From assembly GCF_004359985.1 (NCBI RefSeq), contig NZ_SMRO01000001.1:1-64000 (forward strand): DNA of 64,000 nucleotides, written 5' to 3'. The translations under genes were made by a program, and so were the position numbers. The DNA comes from Paraburkholderia flava (GTDB lineage Bacteria > Pseudomonadota > Gammaproteobacteria > Burkholderiales > Burkholderiaceae). The notes under the pieces were generated by a model, which was not told where the DNA came from, ran no database searches, and saw only the letters and a list, made by a program, of their open reading frames with translations. Positions within the stretch are counted from its first letter, which is position 1. Each line of letters starts with the position of its first letter. Positions 8,080 through 17,681 of the stretch are shown piece by piece.

Positions 8080-8721
8080 ATGGCAACGACCATTGCAGGC
8101 ATCAAGATTCCCGACAGCGCGATGGCGCGCGAGGCCACCGATCTCGTGCGCGACACCGAAACGGATCTGCTGTTTCATCACTCGCGTCGTGTGTTTCTGT
8201 TCGGCGCACTCACCGGTGAACGCAGGCAGCTTCAGTACGATCCCGAGCTGCTGTATATCGGCGCGATGTTTCACGACATGGGGCTCGTCGCACCGTACAG
8301 CAGCAAGGACGAGCGCTTCGAAGTGGACGGCGCGAACGCCGCGCAGGATTTCCTGCGTCGTCACGGAATCGGCGAAGCGGACATCGAGCAGGTGTGGGAC
8401 TCGATTGCGCTGCACACGACGCCCGGCATTCCGAAGCACAAGAAGCCGGTGGTTGCGCTGGTGACCGCAGGCGTCGAAATGGACGTGCTCGGCCTCGCGT
8501 ATCACGACTTCACCGACGAGCAACGCGAGCAGGTGACGCATGCGCATCCGCGCGGGCCGGCCTTCAAGGAAGGCATCATCGACGCATTCGCGAAAGGCAC
8601 GATTCACAAGCCCGAAACGACGTTCGGCAACGTGAAAGCCGACGTGCTCGCGTTGAAGGACCCGCACTATCACCGTGGCAACTTCTGCTCGATCATTCTC
8701 GGTTCGGCGTGGAAGTCCTGA
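8080..8721 (+). CDS. HD-domain phosphohydrolase, cyanamide hydratase-like
   Basis: A 213-residue cytoplasmic protein. The HD metal-binding pattern is visible as HSRRVFLFG, then FHDMGLV (the HD pair), and downstream HTTPGIPKH with a later Asp, as expected for one or two divalent metals. The overall arrangement resembles the cyanamide hydratase/Ddi2 subfamily of HD proteins rather than (p)ppGpp or cyclic-di-GMP enzymes. The natural substrate cannot be read from sequence. The ATG at 8080 follows GAGGA at 8068. It follows the 51-residue gene and ends 21 bp before the convergent metallophosphoesterase gene. Confidence 0.85.
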   Translation: MATTIAGIKIPDSAMAREATDLVRDTETDLLFHHSRRVFLFGALTGERRQLQYDPELLYIGAMFHDMGLVAPYSSKDERFEVDGANAAQDFLRRHGIGEADIEQVWDSIALHTTPGIPKHKKPVVALVTAGVEMDVLGLAYHDFTDEQREQVTHAHPRGPAFKEGIIDAFAKGTIHKPETTFGNVKADVLALKDPHYHRGNFCSIILGSAWKS

Positions 8722-8742
8722 TGCAACGCGCGCGTCCGGTCA

Positions 8743-9909
8743 TCACACGATGCCTGCGGAAACGAGCCGCACCCGCGTGATTTCCGACGGCGCGCCGAGA
8801 CGCTTCGGCGGGCCCCAGTAGCCGGTGCCGCGGCTCGTGTAGACCCACAGTCCGTTCAGCCGTGCGAGCCCGGCAGTGAACGGCTGCTGGAGCCGCACGA
8901 AGAAATTCCACGGGAAGAACTGGCCGCCGTGCGTGTGGCCGGACAACTGCAGCGTGAAGCCCGCGTCGGCGGCGGCATCGGCGGTGCGCGGTTGATGCGC
9001 GAGCAGCACCTTGATGCGGACGTCGACCGGCGCACCGGACAGCGCCGCTGCCGGATCGCTGCGATGCGTGGGATCGAAGTGATCCGCGGTGTAGTCGGTG
9101 ACGCCGGCGATCACGAGCTGCGCGTCGTTGTGCGCGATGACTTCATGTTCGTTCATCAACACGCGCAATCCGAGTCGACGGAATTCGGCGATCCATTCGT
9201 CCGCGCCCGAGTAGTACTCGTGATTGCCGGTGACCAGATACGCGCCGTGCCGCGCGGTGAGACGCGACAGCGGATGCGTGTGCTCGCGCAACTGCGCGAC
9301 GCTGCCATCGACGACGTCGCCGGTCACCGCGATCAGATCCGGCTTCAGGCGATTGACCGCATCGACGATTGCGTCGACGTACGAGCGCTTGATCGTCGGC
9401 CCGACGTGGATATCGCTGATCTGCACGATCGTGAAGCCGTCGAGTTCGCGTGGCAGATCGTCGATCGGAATGTCGATCGTGACGACGCGTGCGCGACGCC
9501 GCGCGTTGATGAAGCCGATCACGGTGGACAGCACCGCGAGCGCGACGACCGCAACTGCGCTGTCGGTGCGCCAGCGCGCGAGCACGATCGTATGCGGCCA
9601 GATCGCGTCGACGGTCAGCAGCGATGCGAGTACCACGTCGCGTATAAAAGTCAGCACGAGCAGCGACGAAAAGAAGCCCATCGCGAGCAAACCGACCCAC
9701 GCGATGCGGTCGCCGAGCGGCTGCCGCTGGATGGTCCGCGCCAGCATGCCGAGCGGAATCAGCAGGCACGAGAGTACGAGATACAGTCCGGCAAGCCAGT
9801 GGCCCGTGCTGCTGATGGGCAGATCGTGAATCAGCCGGAAACCGACGTACAGATGGAACAGCACGCCGATGATGATCATGCGGATGAAGAACTGCGAGAA
9901 ACGACGCAT
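8743..9909 (-). CDS. Membrane-anchored calcineurin-like metallophosphoesterase
   Basis: A 388-residue protein. Four or five membrane helices occupy residues 1-150, and the catalytic domain then faces one side of the membrane. All binuclear-metal motifs are present: SDIHVGP, GDVVDG, GNHEYY and GHTHGGQ. This layout matches the YaeI/YkuE-like group, some of which hydrolyse UDP-diacylglucosamine or have unknown phosphoesterase roles. The start at 9909 (MRRFSQFF) begins just before the first helix; the longer in-frame extension is Pro/Arg-rich and lacks a ribosome-binding site. The gene appears to be monocistronic. Confidence 0.9.
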   Translation of the reverse strand: MRRFSQFFIRMIIIGVLFHLYVGFRLIHDLPISSTGHWLAGLYLVLSCLLIPLGMLARTIQRQPLGDRIAWVGLLAMGFFSSLLVLTFIRDVVLASLLTVDAIWPHTIVLARWRTDSAVAVVALAVLSTVIGFINARRRARVVTIDIPIDDLPRELDGFTIVQISDIHVGPTIKRSYVDAIVDAVNRLKPDLIAVTGDVVDGSVAQLREHTHPLSRLTARHGAYLVTGNHEYYSGADEWIAEFRRLGLRVLMNEHEVIAHNDAQLVIAGVTDYTADHFDPTHRSDPAAALSGAPVDVRIKVLLAHQPRTADAAADAGFTLQLSGHTHGGQFFPWNFFVRLQQPFTAGLARLNGLWVYTSRGTGYWGPPKRLGAPSEITRVRLVSAGIV

Positions 9910-10294
9910 AGAGGCGATAGAGAAGGGCGGTGATACGTTGGCGCGTGATGGACGCGCGGTTGCTACGGAGATGAGCCGGTGTGCGTGAAATGCGTGAAGC
10001 GGCATCGGCTGTCCCATTCTACCGACAGTTCCGGACGGCTGCCGGAGGTGCAATAACGCGTCCTGACGCGGCCTTGGCTGCTGCTTTTCCGGCCACCGCA
10101 GATCGCTCCGAAGCCAAATTAAATGGGCTTTGAATTGTGCTTCCCGGTGGACTATTCTCAAAGTGAATCCTGTCGTCGCACGGTGCGGCAGCGCTTCATC
10201 CCGCTGGAGTCCGCCTGCCGCACGGACGCGCGACGTTCATGGTTCGCGTGGTTTGATTCGTCGCCGGTTCAATGAGCGAAGGGGGAGACAGATA
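9910..10294. other. Non-coding gap between divergent genes
   Basis: This 385-bp gap lies between the divergent metallophosphoesterase and small membrane protein genes. An AT-richer stretch at 10115-10165 is the likeliest promoter zone. I see no other structured element. Confidence 0.4.
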
Positions 10295-10609
10295 ATGAAA
10301 GCGGACAAGCTGATGCGCCACGCGCATCACATCGGACACGAAGGCAGCCACGTGATGCTGCCGCTGGTCGCGCTGTCGCTGATGGCGATAGGCGTCTATG
10401 TAGGCGTGCGCAATATCAACTTCTCGGAACTGGGACGCACCGCGCTGTTTTACGTCGTGATGGTGTTCGTTGCGTTCGGCGTCGTGGGGCTGTTCGGCTT
10501 CGTCGGCGGATGGCTGCGGTCGCGAGGGGACGAGATGGACGAAGGGTTCTGCTTCGTCGGCGCGCTGATCGGCGCGATCGTGTTCTACGTTGCGTTGCTC
10601 AATAGTTGA
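10295..10609 (+). CDS. Small three-helix membrane protein of unknown function
   Basis: A 104-residue protein with a His-rich N-terminus (MRHAHHIGHEGSH) followed by three membrane helices, around VALSLMAIGVYVGV, ALFYVVMVFVAFGVVGLFGF and FVGALIGAIVFYVALL. The start follows a strong GGGGGAG ribosome-binding site. I do not recognise the family. The His cluster ahead of the first helix could bind a metal, but nothing else supports this. It stands alone, 163 bp upstream of alkB on the same strand. Confidence 0.75.
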   Translation: MKADKLMRHAHHIGHEGSHVMLPLVALSLMAIGVYVGVRNINFSELGRTALFYVVMVFVAFGVVGLFGFVGGWLRSRGDEMDEGFCFVGALIGAIVFYVALLNS

Positions 10610-10772
10610 GCCGGTTTTGTCGGGCGGGTTGCACGACACACAGCGCACAACGCGCGATCAATGAAAGCGCAAGTTCCTGCACGCGCTGTGCGACGGCCGG
10701 CGCGATAATGTCCTCACTGACCTTTCTTTCCATGTGTCGTCGCGCAATTTCGCGTGATGGCATGGCTTGCCG

Positions 10773-11366
10773 ATGCCCGATCTGTTCGACGATTTACCCA
10801 CGCCCGACGTCGCGTGGTTCCCCGACTGGCTCGCCGCCAGCGATGCCGCAGCGCTACTCGAGCGCGTCGTGAATGAAGTCGCCTGGAAGCAGGACACGAT
10901 GGGCACACCGGCCGGTCGCGTGCCGCTACCGCGCCTCACTGCGTGGCAGGGTGAACCGGACGCGATCTATATCTATTCGGGCATCCGCAATCTGCCCGCA
11001 CCGTGGACGCCAGCCGTCGCCGAACTGAAATCCGCCGCTGAAGCCGCAAGCGACACGCGTTTTAACAGCGTGCTGCTCAATCGCTACCGTCATGGACTGG
11101 ACAGCATGGGCTGGCACGCGGATCACGAGCCTGAGCTGGGCGCTGAGCCGGTGATCGCATCGGTGAGCCTCGGCGTCGCGCGCCGCTTCGATCTGCGGCA
11201 CAACCACACCGGCGTCACGCAATCGTTTCTGTTGAAGGGTGGAAGCCTGCTTGTGATGCGTGGGCGTACGCAGGCGGAATGGCGTCATCGGGTGCCGCGT
11301 GAACCACGCGTGATGGGGGAGCGGGTCAATCTGACGTTTCGGTGGGTTAGCCCACGTGATGGTTGA
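10773..11366 (+). CDS. alkB: Alpha-ketoglutarate-dependent DNA alkylation repair dioxygenase AlkB
   Basis: A 197-residue Fe(II)/2-oxoglutarate dioxygenase that repairs 1-methyladenine and 3-methylcytosine by oxidative demethylation. The iron ligands are HAD (HxD) in SMGWHADHEPELG and the His in AEWRHRVP. The 2-oxoglutarate-binding RxNxTFR signature is present as RVNLTFR. The short compact form with NRYRHGLDSMGWH resembles the ALKBH2/3-like bacterial group. The ATG at 10773 is preferred over a TTG six bases upstream. No Ada protein or adaptive-response operator is seen, so it may be expressed independently. An AT-rich tail follows the stop at 11366-11400. Confidence 0.94.
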   Translation: MPDLFDDLPTPDVAWFPDWLAASDAAALLERVVNEVAWKQDTMGTPAGRVPLPRLTAWQGEPDAIYIYSGIRNLPAPWTPAVAELKSAAEAASDTRFNSVLLNRYRHGLDSMGWHADHEPELGAEPVIASVSLGVARRFDLRHNHTGVTQSFLLKGGSLLVMRGRTQAEWRHRVPREPRVMGERVNLTFRWVSPRDG

Positions 11367-11428
11367 ATTTTTATAAGAAATATAAAAGTTTTAATTGGTT
11401 TATGCGCATAACGATCGGCGATCGCCCT

Positions 11429-12364
11429 TTAACCCAGCGCATCGAGCCGTCGACGAACCGTCGCCACCAGTGCATCAAACCCAAGCGCGCTAGCGGCTAG
11501 CGCGCTGGTCGTCGGAAACTGCTCGCGCGCGATGTCGGTGAGCACCTGACCGGGCGACGCCTCGACGAAAACGCGCGCGCCCATCTCGTACAAGGCCGTT
11601 AAAGCATCGAACCATCGCACGGTGTCGCGCATATTGAGCGCGAGATCGTCGCGGATCCCGTCGGCGGTGTGGAGCGGGCGACCGCCGCGATTGCCAACAT
11701 ACGTGCTGCGCGGCGCATGGAACTCGATAGTTCGTGCGTACGCGCACAGCGCGTCGGCAGCCGGCGCGAGCAGTTCGCAGTGCGACGGCACGCTTACCGC
11801 GAGGCGCGTCGCCTTGCGCGCGCCTGCCGCGAGCGAGCGTTCGATGAACGCGTCGAGTGCCGCATCGGCGCCCGCCATCACGATCTGCCGCGGCGCATTC
11901 ACGTTGCCGATGTAGACGCTCGGCAAACCTGCGCGCGCATGATCGTCGGCGAGCCGTTCGATCTGCGCTTCGTCGAGTCCTGATATGGCCGCGAGTCCAT
12001 AGCCCGACGGATAGGCCGCTTCCATCAATTCCGCGCGGCGACGTACGAGACGCAGCGCATCGTCGAATGCGAGCGCGCCGCAACTGACCGCCGCCGCATA
12101 TGCGCCGACCGACAACCCCGCGCTGAACTGCGGCTGCAGATTCGCGTCGGCAAGCGCACGCGCAGTGGCGACGCCCGCGACGACGAGCCCGATCTGCACA
12201 GCGACGGTAGAGCGCAGCGCGTCCTGTGTATCGAGCGTGAGCACATCGAGGCCAAGCACGCGGGACGCTTCCGCGAGTGTCGCATCGACGCACGCGTGAT
12301 GCGGCAGCCGATGCAGGAAGCCTTCGCTTTGCGCGCCCTGGCCGGGGAAGAGCAGCGCGAGCAT
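11429..12364 (-). CDS. mdcH: Malonate decarboxylase: malonyl-CoA:ACP malonyltransferase (MdcH)
   Basis: A 311-residue FabD-type acyltransferase that loads a malonyl group onto the MdcC carrier protein to prime malonate decarboxylase. The FabD hallmarks are visible: LFPGQGAQ at the N-terminus, the nucleophile elbow GLSVGAYAA and the catalytic His in VSVPSHCELL. It is the last gene of the mdc operon. The mdcG stop and mdcH start overlap as TAATG, so translation is coupled. The short in-frame upstream extension is rejected because the TAATG junction gives a proper MLALLFPGQG start. Confidence 0.94.
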   Translation of the reverse strand: MLALLFPGQGAQSEGFLHRLPHHACVDATLAEASRVLGLDVLTLDTQDALRSTVAVQIGLVVAGVATARALADANLQPQFSAGLSVGAYAAAVSCGALAFDDALRLVRRRAELMEAAYPSGYGLAAISGLDEAQIERLADDHARAGLPSVYIGNVNAPRQIVMAGADAALDAFIERSLAAGARKATRLAVSVPSHCELLAPAADALCAYARTIEFHAPRSTYVGNRGGRPLHTADGIRDDLALNMRDTVRWFDALTALYEMGARVFVEASPGQVLTDIAREQFPTTSALAASALGFDALVATVRRRLDALG

Positions 12365-13035
12365 TACGCTGCACTCCATGCGTGATGCCACGGATCGTCG
12401 ACGAGTTGCGGGCCATGCTCACTGCGTGCGAGCACGCGCGATTTGCTGGCAGCGTATTCGGCGAGCGCGACACCGCCGGCCGGTGTTTCCAGTTGTGCGT
12501 CGATGCGCGTGCCGGCGGCCAGCGCCGGATGCTGCAATTCGTCGACGAGACACTGCGCGTCTGCAAGCGATAACGGCTGTGGTGTGCGAATCAGCAGATC
12601 GAGATCGCTCGATGCAGTGACTGTCGGTTGACGCGTCGCAAGTTCGAAGCCTGCGCTGCCCGTCGGTCCCCATGCGAATTGCCGCAGACACGTCGCATCG
12701 CGAAGCAGCAGTGCGAGTGCAGCGAAGGCGGGCAGGTCTCGCCCGGGCGTAAGAACCGCTTCATTCACGAGGTCTTCCGGCGCGAGCCGTTGCTCGATAT
12801 CGACACTCGCAGCCCACATGCCATAGCGTTGCGCGCGCGTCGTCCCACGCACACCGATCGCAACGAAACCGTCTTTCGCCAACGCACGCCGCACGACCGC
12901 GAACGGCGCACGACTCCACGCGTCACGCAGCCACGCAGGCTCATCATCCGTATGCGCCAGCCGTCGCAGCCGCAGCAGATCGTGCGCACGACAGCGCACG
13001 TCTGCTGCAAACGAAGCGACGGCGCTATCGCGCAT
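12364..13035 (-). CDS. mdcG: Phosphoribosyl-dephospho-CoA transferase (MdcG)
   Basis: A 223-residue nucleotidyltransferase that attaches the 2'-(5''-triphosphoribosyl)-3'-dephospho-CoA prosthetic group to the MdcC carrier serine. The nucleotidyltransferase motif reads TASSDLDLLIRT, where the two Asp would bind metal. The N-terminus carries HDLLRL and a WLRDAW segment typical of the family. The start at 13035 overlaps the mdcE stop as TGATG, and the stop overlaps the mdcH start. It is out of the usual CDE block only by being next to mdcH, an order also found in other proteobacterial clusters. Confidence 0.92.
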   Translation of the reverse strand: MRDSAVASFAADVRCRAHDLLRLRRLAHTDDEPAWLRDAWSRAPFAVVRRALAKDGFVAIGVRGTTRAQRYGMWAASVDIEQRLAPEDLVNEAVLTPGRDLPAFAALALLLRDATCLRQFAWGPTGSAGFELATRQPTVTASSDLDLLIRTPQPLSLADAQCLVDELQHPALAAGTRIDAQLETPAGGVALAEYAASKSRVLARSEHGPQLVDDPWHHAWSAA

Positions 13036-13853
13036 CACACGGCATCCCACTGTTCGGTAAGCCTGCGACGCACTTCGATCGACGCCGCGCGTGTCTTCTT
13101 CGCATTCTCCGACTGCAACCGATGCGACAGATCACGCGTACCCGCACGCGCACTCGCAACGGAATCGATCAACACATGCCGCACACGATCGATCTGCGCG
13201 TCATCGGGCGCATCGGCATCGACGCCGTCGATCAGCGTATCGAGCAGACCGAGCTTCGCGAACGAGGCCATCGTGTACGACATCGGCACGATCGTCTCGC
13301 CGAGTTCGTCGAGCGCTTCGACGCTGCGGCGCGTGACGCGTGCAGCCGCTTCCTTGCCCATCGCGTGGACCATCGTGCCGGGCGCGTCGAGTGCGACGAT
13401 GCGGTTCGCCTGATAGCCGTGCGCGAGAAACGCGCCCGACATCGCAGGCCCGACGATCAGCGCGACGACCGGATGTCCCGCGTCGCGTGCGCATGCGTAT
13501 GCATCGACGGCCGCCGCGCACGCGAGATGAACGCCGAGCATTTCCTCGCGATATCCATACGCCTGGCTTTTCACATCGACGATCGCGACGATCGGCCGCT
13601 TTGTCGCCGCCTGTGCATCCTGCGCGATCGCGTCGCGCACCGCGCGTGCGAGCAGCCAGCCCTGTTCGAGGCCGACGACGTTATCGACTGCACGCGGAAA
13701 GCGGTTGTCCGGATCGGGCACGACCGCGATGAAGCGTGCGGTATCGCTACCGAGTGCGGCATCCGCGTACCACACGGGCGCATCGCTGCGAGACGCACCG
13801 GCTAGTGCGTTCAACCAGCGCGCACCGCGGCTGCGATGTTCAGGTGCGTTCAT
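13035..13853 (-). CDS. mdcE: Malonate decarboxylase gamma subunit (MdcE)
   Basis: A 272-residue crotonase-fold carboxyltransferase subunit. With MdcD it forms the decarboxylase that releases CO2 from malonyl-S-ACP to regenerate acetyl-S-ACP. Typical elements are AIVDVKSQAYGYREEMLG, LIVGPAMSGAFLAHG and MVHAMGKEAAARVTRRS. The ATG overlaps the mdcD stop as ATGA, and its own stop overlaps the mdcG start, so the chain is tightly coupled. No transmembrane segment is present, which indicates the soluble, biotin-independent type of enzyme. Confidence 0.95.
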   Translation of the reverse strand: MNAPEHRSRGARWLNALAGASRSDAPVWYADAALGSDTARFIAVVPDPDNRFPRAVDNVVGLEQGWLLARAVRDAIAQDAQAATKRPIVAIVDVKSQAYGYREEMLGVHLACAAAVDAYACARDAGHPVVALIVGPAMSGAFLAHGYQANRIVALDAPGTMVHAMGKEAAARVTRRSVEALDELGETIVPMSYTMASFAKLGLLDTLIDGVDADAPDDAQIDRVRHVLIDSVASARAGTRDLSHRLQSENAKKTRAASIEVRRRLTEQWDAV

Positions 13854-14728
13854 GCGTGCTCCTTGCGCGGCGTCGCCGCATCGTTCGCGTGGAAGACTGC
13901 GCGCATCGTGTCGGGCGTGATCGTCGACGGATCGATCAGCGCCAGCCGTGCAAGCGTCGCATCGACCTGTTCGCTGCGCGCCGACACAGGCGCCGGTTGC
14001 GCGCTAGCAAATCGCACAGCTTCGCGAATCGCCGAAAGATCATCATCGACGAGCGCATCCGCGAAACCCGTCGCCGCGCGCTGCTCGCCACCAATCAACT
14101 GCCACACGCGACGTCGATCGCTCGAATCGAGTTCATCTATACCGGCTTCCTGTTCGATCACTTCGGGGCCGTTCATCCCGAGCCGCCCCTGCTTCGTGAC
14201 GATCAGATGCGAGCACAGCGCGGCAGCAAGCGACATCCCGCCGAAGCATCCGACCATCCCCGCGATTACACCGACAACAGGCACATGCCGTCGCAACGCG
14301 ACGATCGCAGCCTGAATCTCGGCGATCACCGCGAGCCCGAGGTTCGCTTCCTGCAGACGCACGCCACCGGTTTCGAACAGCACGATCGGGCGCACGATAT
14401 GACCGCGTTCGCAGTCGCGCAGCGCGAGTTCGAGCGCTCCGGCGATCTTGCTGCCCGACACTTCGCCGATGCTACCGCCCTGGAACGCGGGTTCGATCGC
14501 GGCGATCACCGCGGGCGCGCCGTCGATCGTCCCACGCGCGATCACGACGCCGTCGTCCGCCTGGCACACGACGCCCTGCAGCGGCAGCCACGGCGATTCG
14601 AGCCGGTCGAACGGGCCGAGCAGTTCGCGGAACGTGCCGGCGTCGAGCAGGGCGCTTGCGCGGTCGCGTGCCGACAGTTCGATGAAACTCTCGCGCAGCA
14701 TCGGCGAGAAAGGAGCCGTGGTCGTCAT
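13850..14728 (-). CDS. mdcD: Malonate decarboxylase beta subunit (MdcD)
   Basis: A 292-residue carboxyltransferase subunit partnering MdcE. Recognisable segments include SFIELSARDRASALLD at the N-terminus, GSIGEVSGSKIAGALELA, LFETGGVRLQEANLGL and VGVIAGMVGCFGGMSLAA. Together they match the acetyl-CoA-carboxylase-beta-like fold. The start at 14728 overlaps the mdcC stop as ATGA. A much longer open frame runs upstream through mdcC but lacks homology there and is ignored. Confidence 0.95.
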   Translation of the reverse strand: MTTTAPFSPMLRESFIELSARDRASALLDAGTFRELLGPFDRLESPWLPLQGVVCQADDGVVIARGTIDGAPAVIAAIEPAFQGGSIGEVSGSKIAGALELALRDCERGHIVRPIVLFETGGVRLQEANLGLAVIAEIQAAIVALRRHVPVVGVIAGMVGCFGGMSLAAALCSHLIVTKQGRLGMNGPEVIEQEAGIDELDSSDRRRVWQLIGGEQRAATGFADALVDDDLSAIREAVRFASAQPAPVSARSEQVDATLARLALIDPSTITPDTMRAVFHANDAATPRKEHA

Positions 14729-15030
14729 ACGCTGCGCTCCGGTTCGGCGGCTTCGATCGCTTCGGCGAGGCGCAGCGCGACGACGCCCGGCGTCGCGCCG
14801 AAGTCGTTGATCTCGATCTGCGCGGCGCCGTCGTAGCGCGTGAAGAAGCGATCGAGCACGCTCTTCCAGATGTGGCCGTAGCCGTCGACGCTCGTGCGCA
14901 CGATCACCTGCGCGCGCATCGCGTCGGCCGGCGACAGCAACACTTCGAGATCGCCGGAGCCGACCACGCCGACGTGCGCGCGCGTCGTCACGGCGCGTTG
15001 CGCGGGGTAGTCGAAGGTCAGATGTTCCAT
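14725..15030 (-). CDS. mdcC: Malonate decarboxylase acyl-carrier protein, delta subunit (MdcC)
   Basis: A 101-residue carrier subunit. The prosthetic-group serine is Ser25 in VVGSGDLEVLL, the residue modified in characterised MdcC proteins. Its covalently bound 2'-(5''-phosphoribosyl)-3'-dephospho-CoA carries the acetyl and malonyl groups between MdcA and MdcD/E. The start MEHLTFDY at 15030 lies 26 bp after the mdcB stop. Maturation depends on the neighbouring mdcB, mdcG and mdcH genes, all present here, so the system looks complete. Confidence 0.94.
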   Translation of the reverse strand: MEHLTFDYPAQRAVTTRAHVGVVGSGDLEVLLSPADAMRAQVIVRTSVDGYGHIWKSVLDRFFTRYDGAAQIEINDFGATPGVVALRLAEAIEAAEPERSV

Positions 15031-15056
15031 GGTGTTGTGCTCCGTGGTGGAGACGC

Positions 15057-16010
15057 TTACTGCAATGCGTTGCTCTGCAATTGCAGGCTGTCGATGAAAA
15101 GGGTCGCGGCGAGCAGATCGGCCGCACCGCCCGGCGATGCATTGAGCGCGAGTAACGCGCTGTCGAGTTCGGAGAGTGCCGCACAACCCGCGACCGTCGA
15201 ACTGCCGCCGAGCGCCAGCACGCGTTGCGCACCATCGCGACCCGCTCGCAGTCCCGGCAGACCCGCGCGATGCAGCAGACAGGTGTCGTCGAGCGACGCC
15301 ATGATCGCGAGCAGCGCATCGAGACGTGCGGACGTTTCGTCGATACCGCGATGGCGTGCCGCGTGCAGTGTAGGCAGGCCGACGTCGATCACATGCGGGA
15401 AGCCGTCCTGCGCTTCGCCGCGCGCGCCACCTACCTGATAGCGCGCTCGCACGCGTTCGCCGTGACTGTTCGCGGGTGCCGCAAAGCGGTCGGGGAAACA
15501 CGCAATCTGCGCGGCCAGTGCGCAGATATTCGCGGCGTTATTCAAGTTACCGGAGGAGGTCGTCGCACACGCGTCGGCGGCATCGGCTGCATCGGCGCAG
15601 ATCGCTGCACCCGCGACGAGCAATCCGACGATCCAGATCGCGCCACGATGCGCATTGCTGCCGTCGGTGGCCGCGAGCATCGCCTGTTCGCCGTCGCGAC
15701 CGATTTGCGCGAGTTCGGTGCGCAGCGTCGCCGACGGTACGCGGCCACGTGCGGCGCGCGCGAGCGCCGCAAAAGTCGGTTCGAGCGTGCGCGCAGAACG
15801 CAGCATCGTCGCGAGATCGAGATCGCGATGTGCACCGCTGCCGCGACCGTCGACAAGCGCGGGCTTCGGCGTGAGTTCGACCTCGTCGATCAGTGCATCG
15901 ACGGCGAGCGCGCCAAGCTGCGCATCCGACAACGCGACGACCGCAGCGCCACGACCGCAGCGACCATCGGTATCGATATAGCGAACAGGTAACGCGGCAG
16001 TCACGCTCAT
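15057..16010 (-). CDS. mdcB: Triphosphoribosyl-dephospho-CoA synthase (MdcB)
   Basis: A 317-residue CitG/MdcB-family enzyme that joins ATP and dephospho-CoA to make the prosthetic-group precursor used by MdcG. Family words seen are [53 protein letters not shown] and the C-terminal [15 protein letters not shown] and [16 protein letters not shown]. The start at 16010 is four bases downstream of the mdcA stop (TGATGCGATG arrangement). The closer ATG overlapping the stop is in the wrong frame. Confidence 0.94.
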   Translation of the reverse strand: MSVTAALPVRYIDTDGRCGRGAAVVALSDAQLGALAVDALIDEVELTPKPALVDGRGSGAHRDLDLATMLRSARTLEPTFAALARAARGRVPSATLRTELAQIGRDGEQAMLAATDGSNAHRGAIWIVGLLVAGAAICADAADAADACATTSSGNLNNAANICALAAQIACFPDRFAAPANSHGERVRARYQVGGARGEAQDGFPHVIDVGLPTLHAARHRGIDETSARLDALLAIMASLDDTCLLHRAGLPGLRAGRDGAQRVLALGGSSTVAGCAALSELDSALLALNASPGGAADLLAATLFIDSLQLQSNALQ

Positions 16011-16014
16011 CGCA

Positions 16015-17673
16015 TCACCAGCTGCGGAAACGCGCGGGCGGCGCGTACAGCCCGCCAGACCACGTGACGAGATCGTCGATACTGCGCGCCGCGAGCAGCG
16101 AGCGCTTCGCTTCGCCGCGCCGGATGCCGAGGTCTTCTGGATACGCGACGATGCCGCGCCGGCGCAACTCGGCCGTTTTCTCGGGCCGCGCACGCAGACC
16201 GACCGGCGTCACGCCGGCTACCGCCGCGATCGCCGCGCGCCGTTCGTCGATGCCTTCGGCCTTGTGCAGATGCGCGATGCCTTCTTCTGTGACGACGTGG
16301 CTCACATCGTCGCCGTAGATCATCACCGGGGCGATCGGCATGCCGTTTTTCGCGCCGACCGCGATCGCGTCGAGTTCATCGACGAAGGTCGGCTCGCCGC
16401 CTTTCTTGTACGTTTCCGCCATCTGCACGACGAGCTTGTGGCCGCGCGATACCGGACCTTCGTTTTTCAGCAGCTTCAACCACGCTGCGCTCGAATGACG
16501 TCGGCCGCGCGGATCGTGGCCCATGTTCGGCGCACCGCCGAAGCCCGCGAGCCGGCCGCGCGTGACCGTCGATGAATTCGCGTCGGCGTCGATCTGCAGC
16601 GTCGAGCCGATAAACAGATCGACACCGTACTGTCCGGCAAGCTGGCACAGCACGCGATTCGAGCGCAGGGTGCCGTCGCTGCCGGTGAAGAACACATCGG
16701 GCCGCGCTTCGATGTACGCCTCCATGCCGACCTCGCTGCCGAAGCAGTGCACGCTGTCGACCCAGCCCGACTCGATCGCGGGGATCAGCGTCGGGTGCGG
16801 ATTGAGTGTCCAGTTGCGGCAGATCTTGCCTTTCAAGCCGAGCGCTTCGCCGTAAGTCGGTAGCAGCAGTTCGATCGCAGCGGTGTCGAAGCCGATGCCG
16901 TGATTCAGCGACGTGATGTTGTACGGCTCGTAGATGCCGCGGATCACCATCATCGCGGTCAGCACCTGCAGGTCGCCGATGTGACGCGGATCGCGCGTGA
17001 AGAGCGGTTCGACCGCGAACGGACGGTCCGCCTGCACGACCACGTCGACCCACGAACCCGGGATGTCGACACGCGGCAATTCGTCGACGATCTCGTTGAC
17101 CTGCACGATCACGATGCCGTGACGGAACGCGGCGGCTTCGGCGATCGTCGGCGTGTCTTCGGTATTCGGACCGGTGTACAGATTGCCGTGCCGGTCGGCT
17201 TTCTCCGCGCACAGCAGCGCGACCTGCGGGCTCAGATCGACGAACATCCGCGCGTACAGCTCGACGTACGTGTAGATCGCACCGATCTCAAGCTGGCCGT
17301 CTTCGAGCAGTTGCGCGACGCGCAGACTCTGCGGACCGGCGAACGAAAAGTCGACCTTGTGCGCGATGCCGCGCTCGAACAGCGTCAGATGTTCGGGGCG
17401 GCTAATGCTGGAGATCAGCAGATGCACGTCGTGAATTTTCTGCGGATCGACCTGCGCGAGCGAGCGCGACAGAAAGTCGGCCTGCTTCTGGTTGTCGCCT
17501 TCGAGCGCGACGCGGTCGCCGGGGCAGATCAGCGTTTCGAGCGCATCGACGATGCGCGCAGAAGGCAGCACGCCGTCTTCGAGCCACGGCGCAATCGCAG
17601 CGAGGCGACGCGCTTTTTCATCGCGACGGGTGGTCCATGAGCGGGCGACGGGCGCGGCGGTGGAGGGCTTCAT
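16015..17673 (-). CDS. mdcA: Malonate decarboxylase alpha subunit, acetyl-S-ACP:malonate ACP transferase (MdcA)
   Basis: A 552-residue CoA-transferase-like subunit that exchanges the acetyl group on MdcC for malonate. Diagnostic sequence includes [20 protein letters not shown] at the start, [38 protein letters not shown], and the glycine-rich ending around [13 protein letters not shown]. The ATG at 17673 was chosen over a TTG four codons upstream. The gene begins only 8 bp after the stop of the GntR regulator gene, so the repressor and the pathway appear to share one transcript. Confidence 0.96.
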   Translation of the reverse strand: MKPSTAAPVARSWTTRRDEKARRLAAIAPWLEDGVLPSARIVDALETLICPGDRVALEGDNQKQADFLSRSLAQVDPQKIHDVHLLISSISRPEHLTLFERGIAHKVDFSFAGPQSLRVAQLLEDGQLEIGAIYTYVELYARMFVDLSPQVALLCAEKADRHGNLYTGPNTEDTPTIAEAAAFRHGIVIVQVNEIVDELPRVDIPGSWVDVVVQADRPFAVEPLFTRDPRHIGDLQVLTAMMVIRGIYEPYNITSLNHGIGFDTAAIELLLPTYGEALGLKGKICRNWTLNPHPTLIPAIESGWVDSVHCFGSEVGMEAYIEARPDVFFTGSDGTLRSNRVLCQLAGQYGVDLFIGSTLQIDADANSSTVTRGRLAGFGGAPNMGHDPRGRRHSSAAWLKLLKNEGPVSRGHKLVVQMAETYKKGGEPTFVDELDAIAVGAKNGMPIAPVMIYGDDVSHVVTEEGIAHLHKAEGIDERRAAIAAVAGVTPVGLRARPEKTAELRRRGIVAYPEDLGIRRGEAKRSLLAARSIDDLVTWSGGLYAPPARFRSW

Positions 17674-17681
17674 CGGAGGAT

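Noticed and set aside
14728..15319. N-terminal extension of mdcD running through mdcC and into mdcB
   Set aside because: The MdcD family begins at MTTTAPFSPML, the ATGA overlap with mdcC sets the start, and the extension has no homology.
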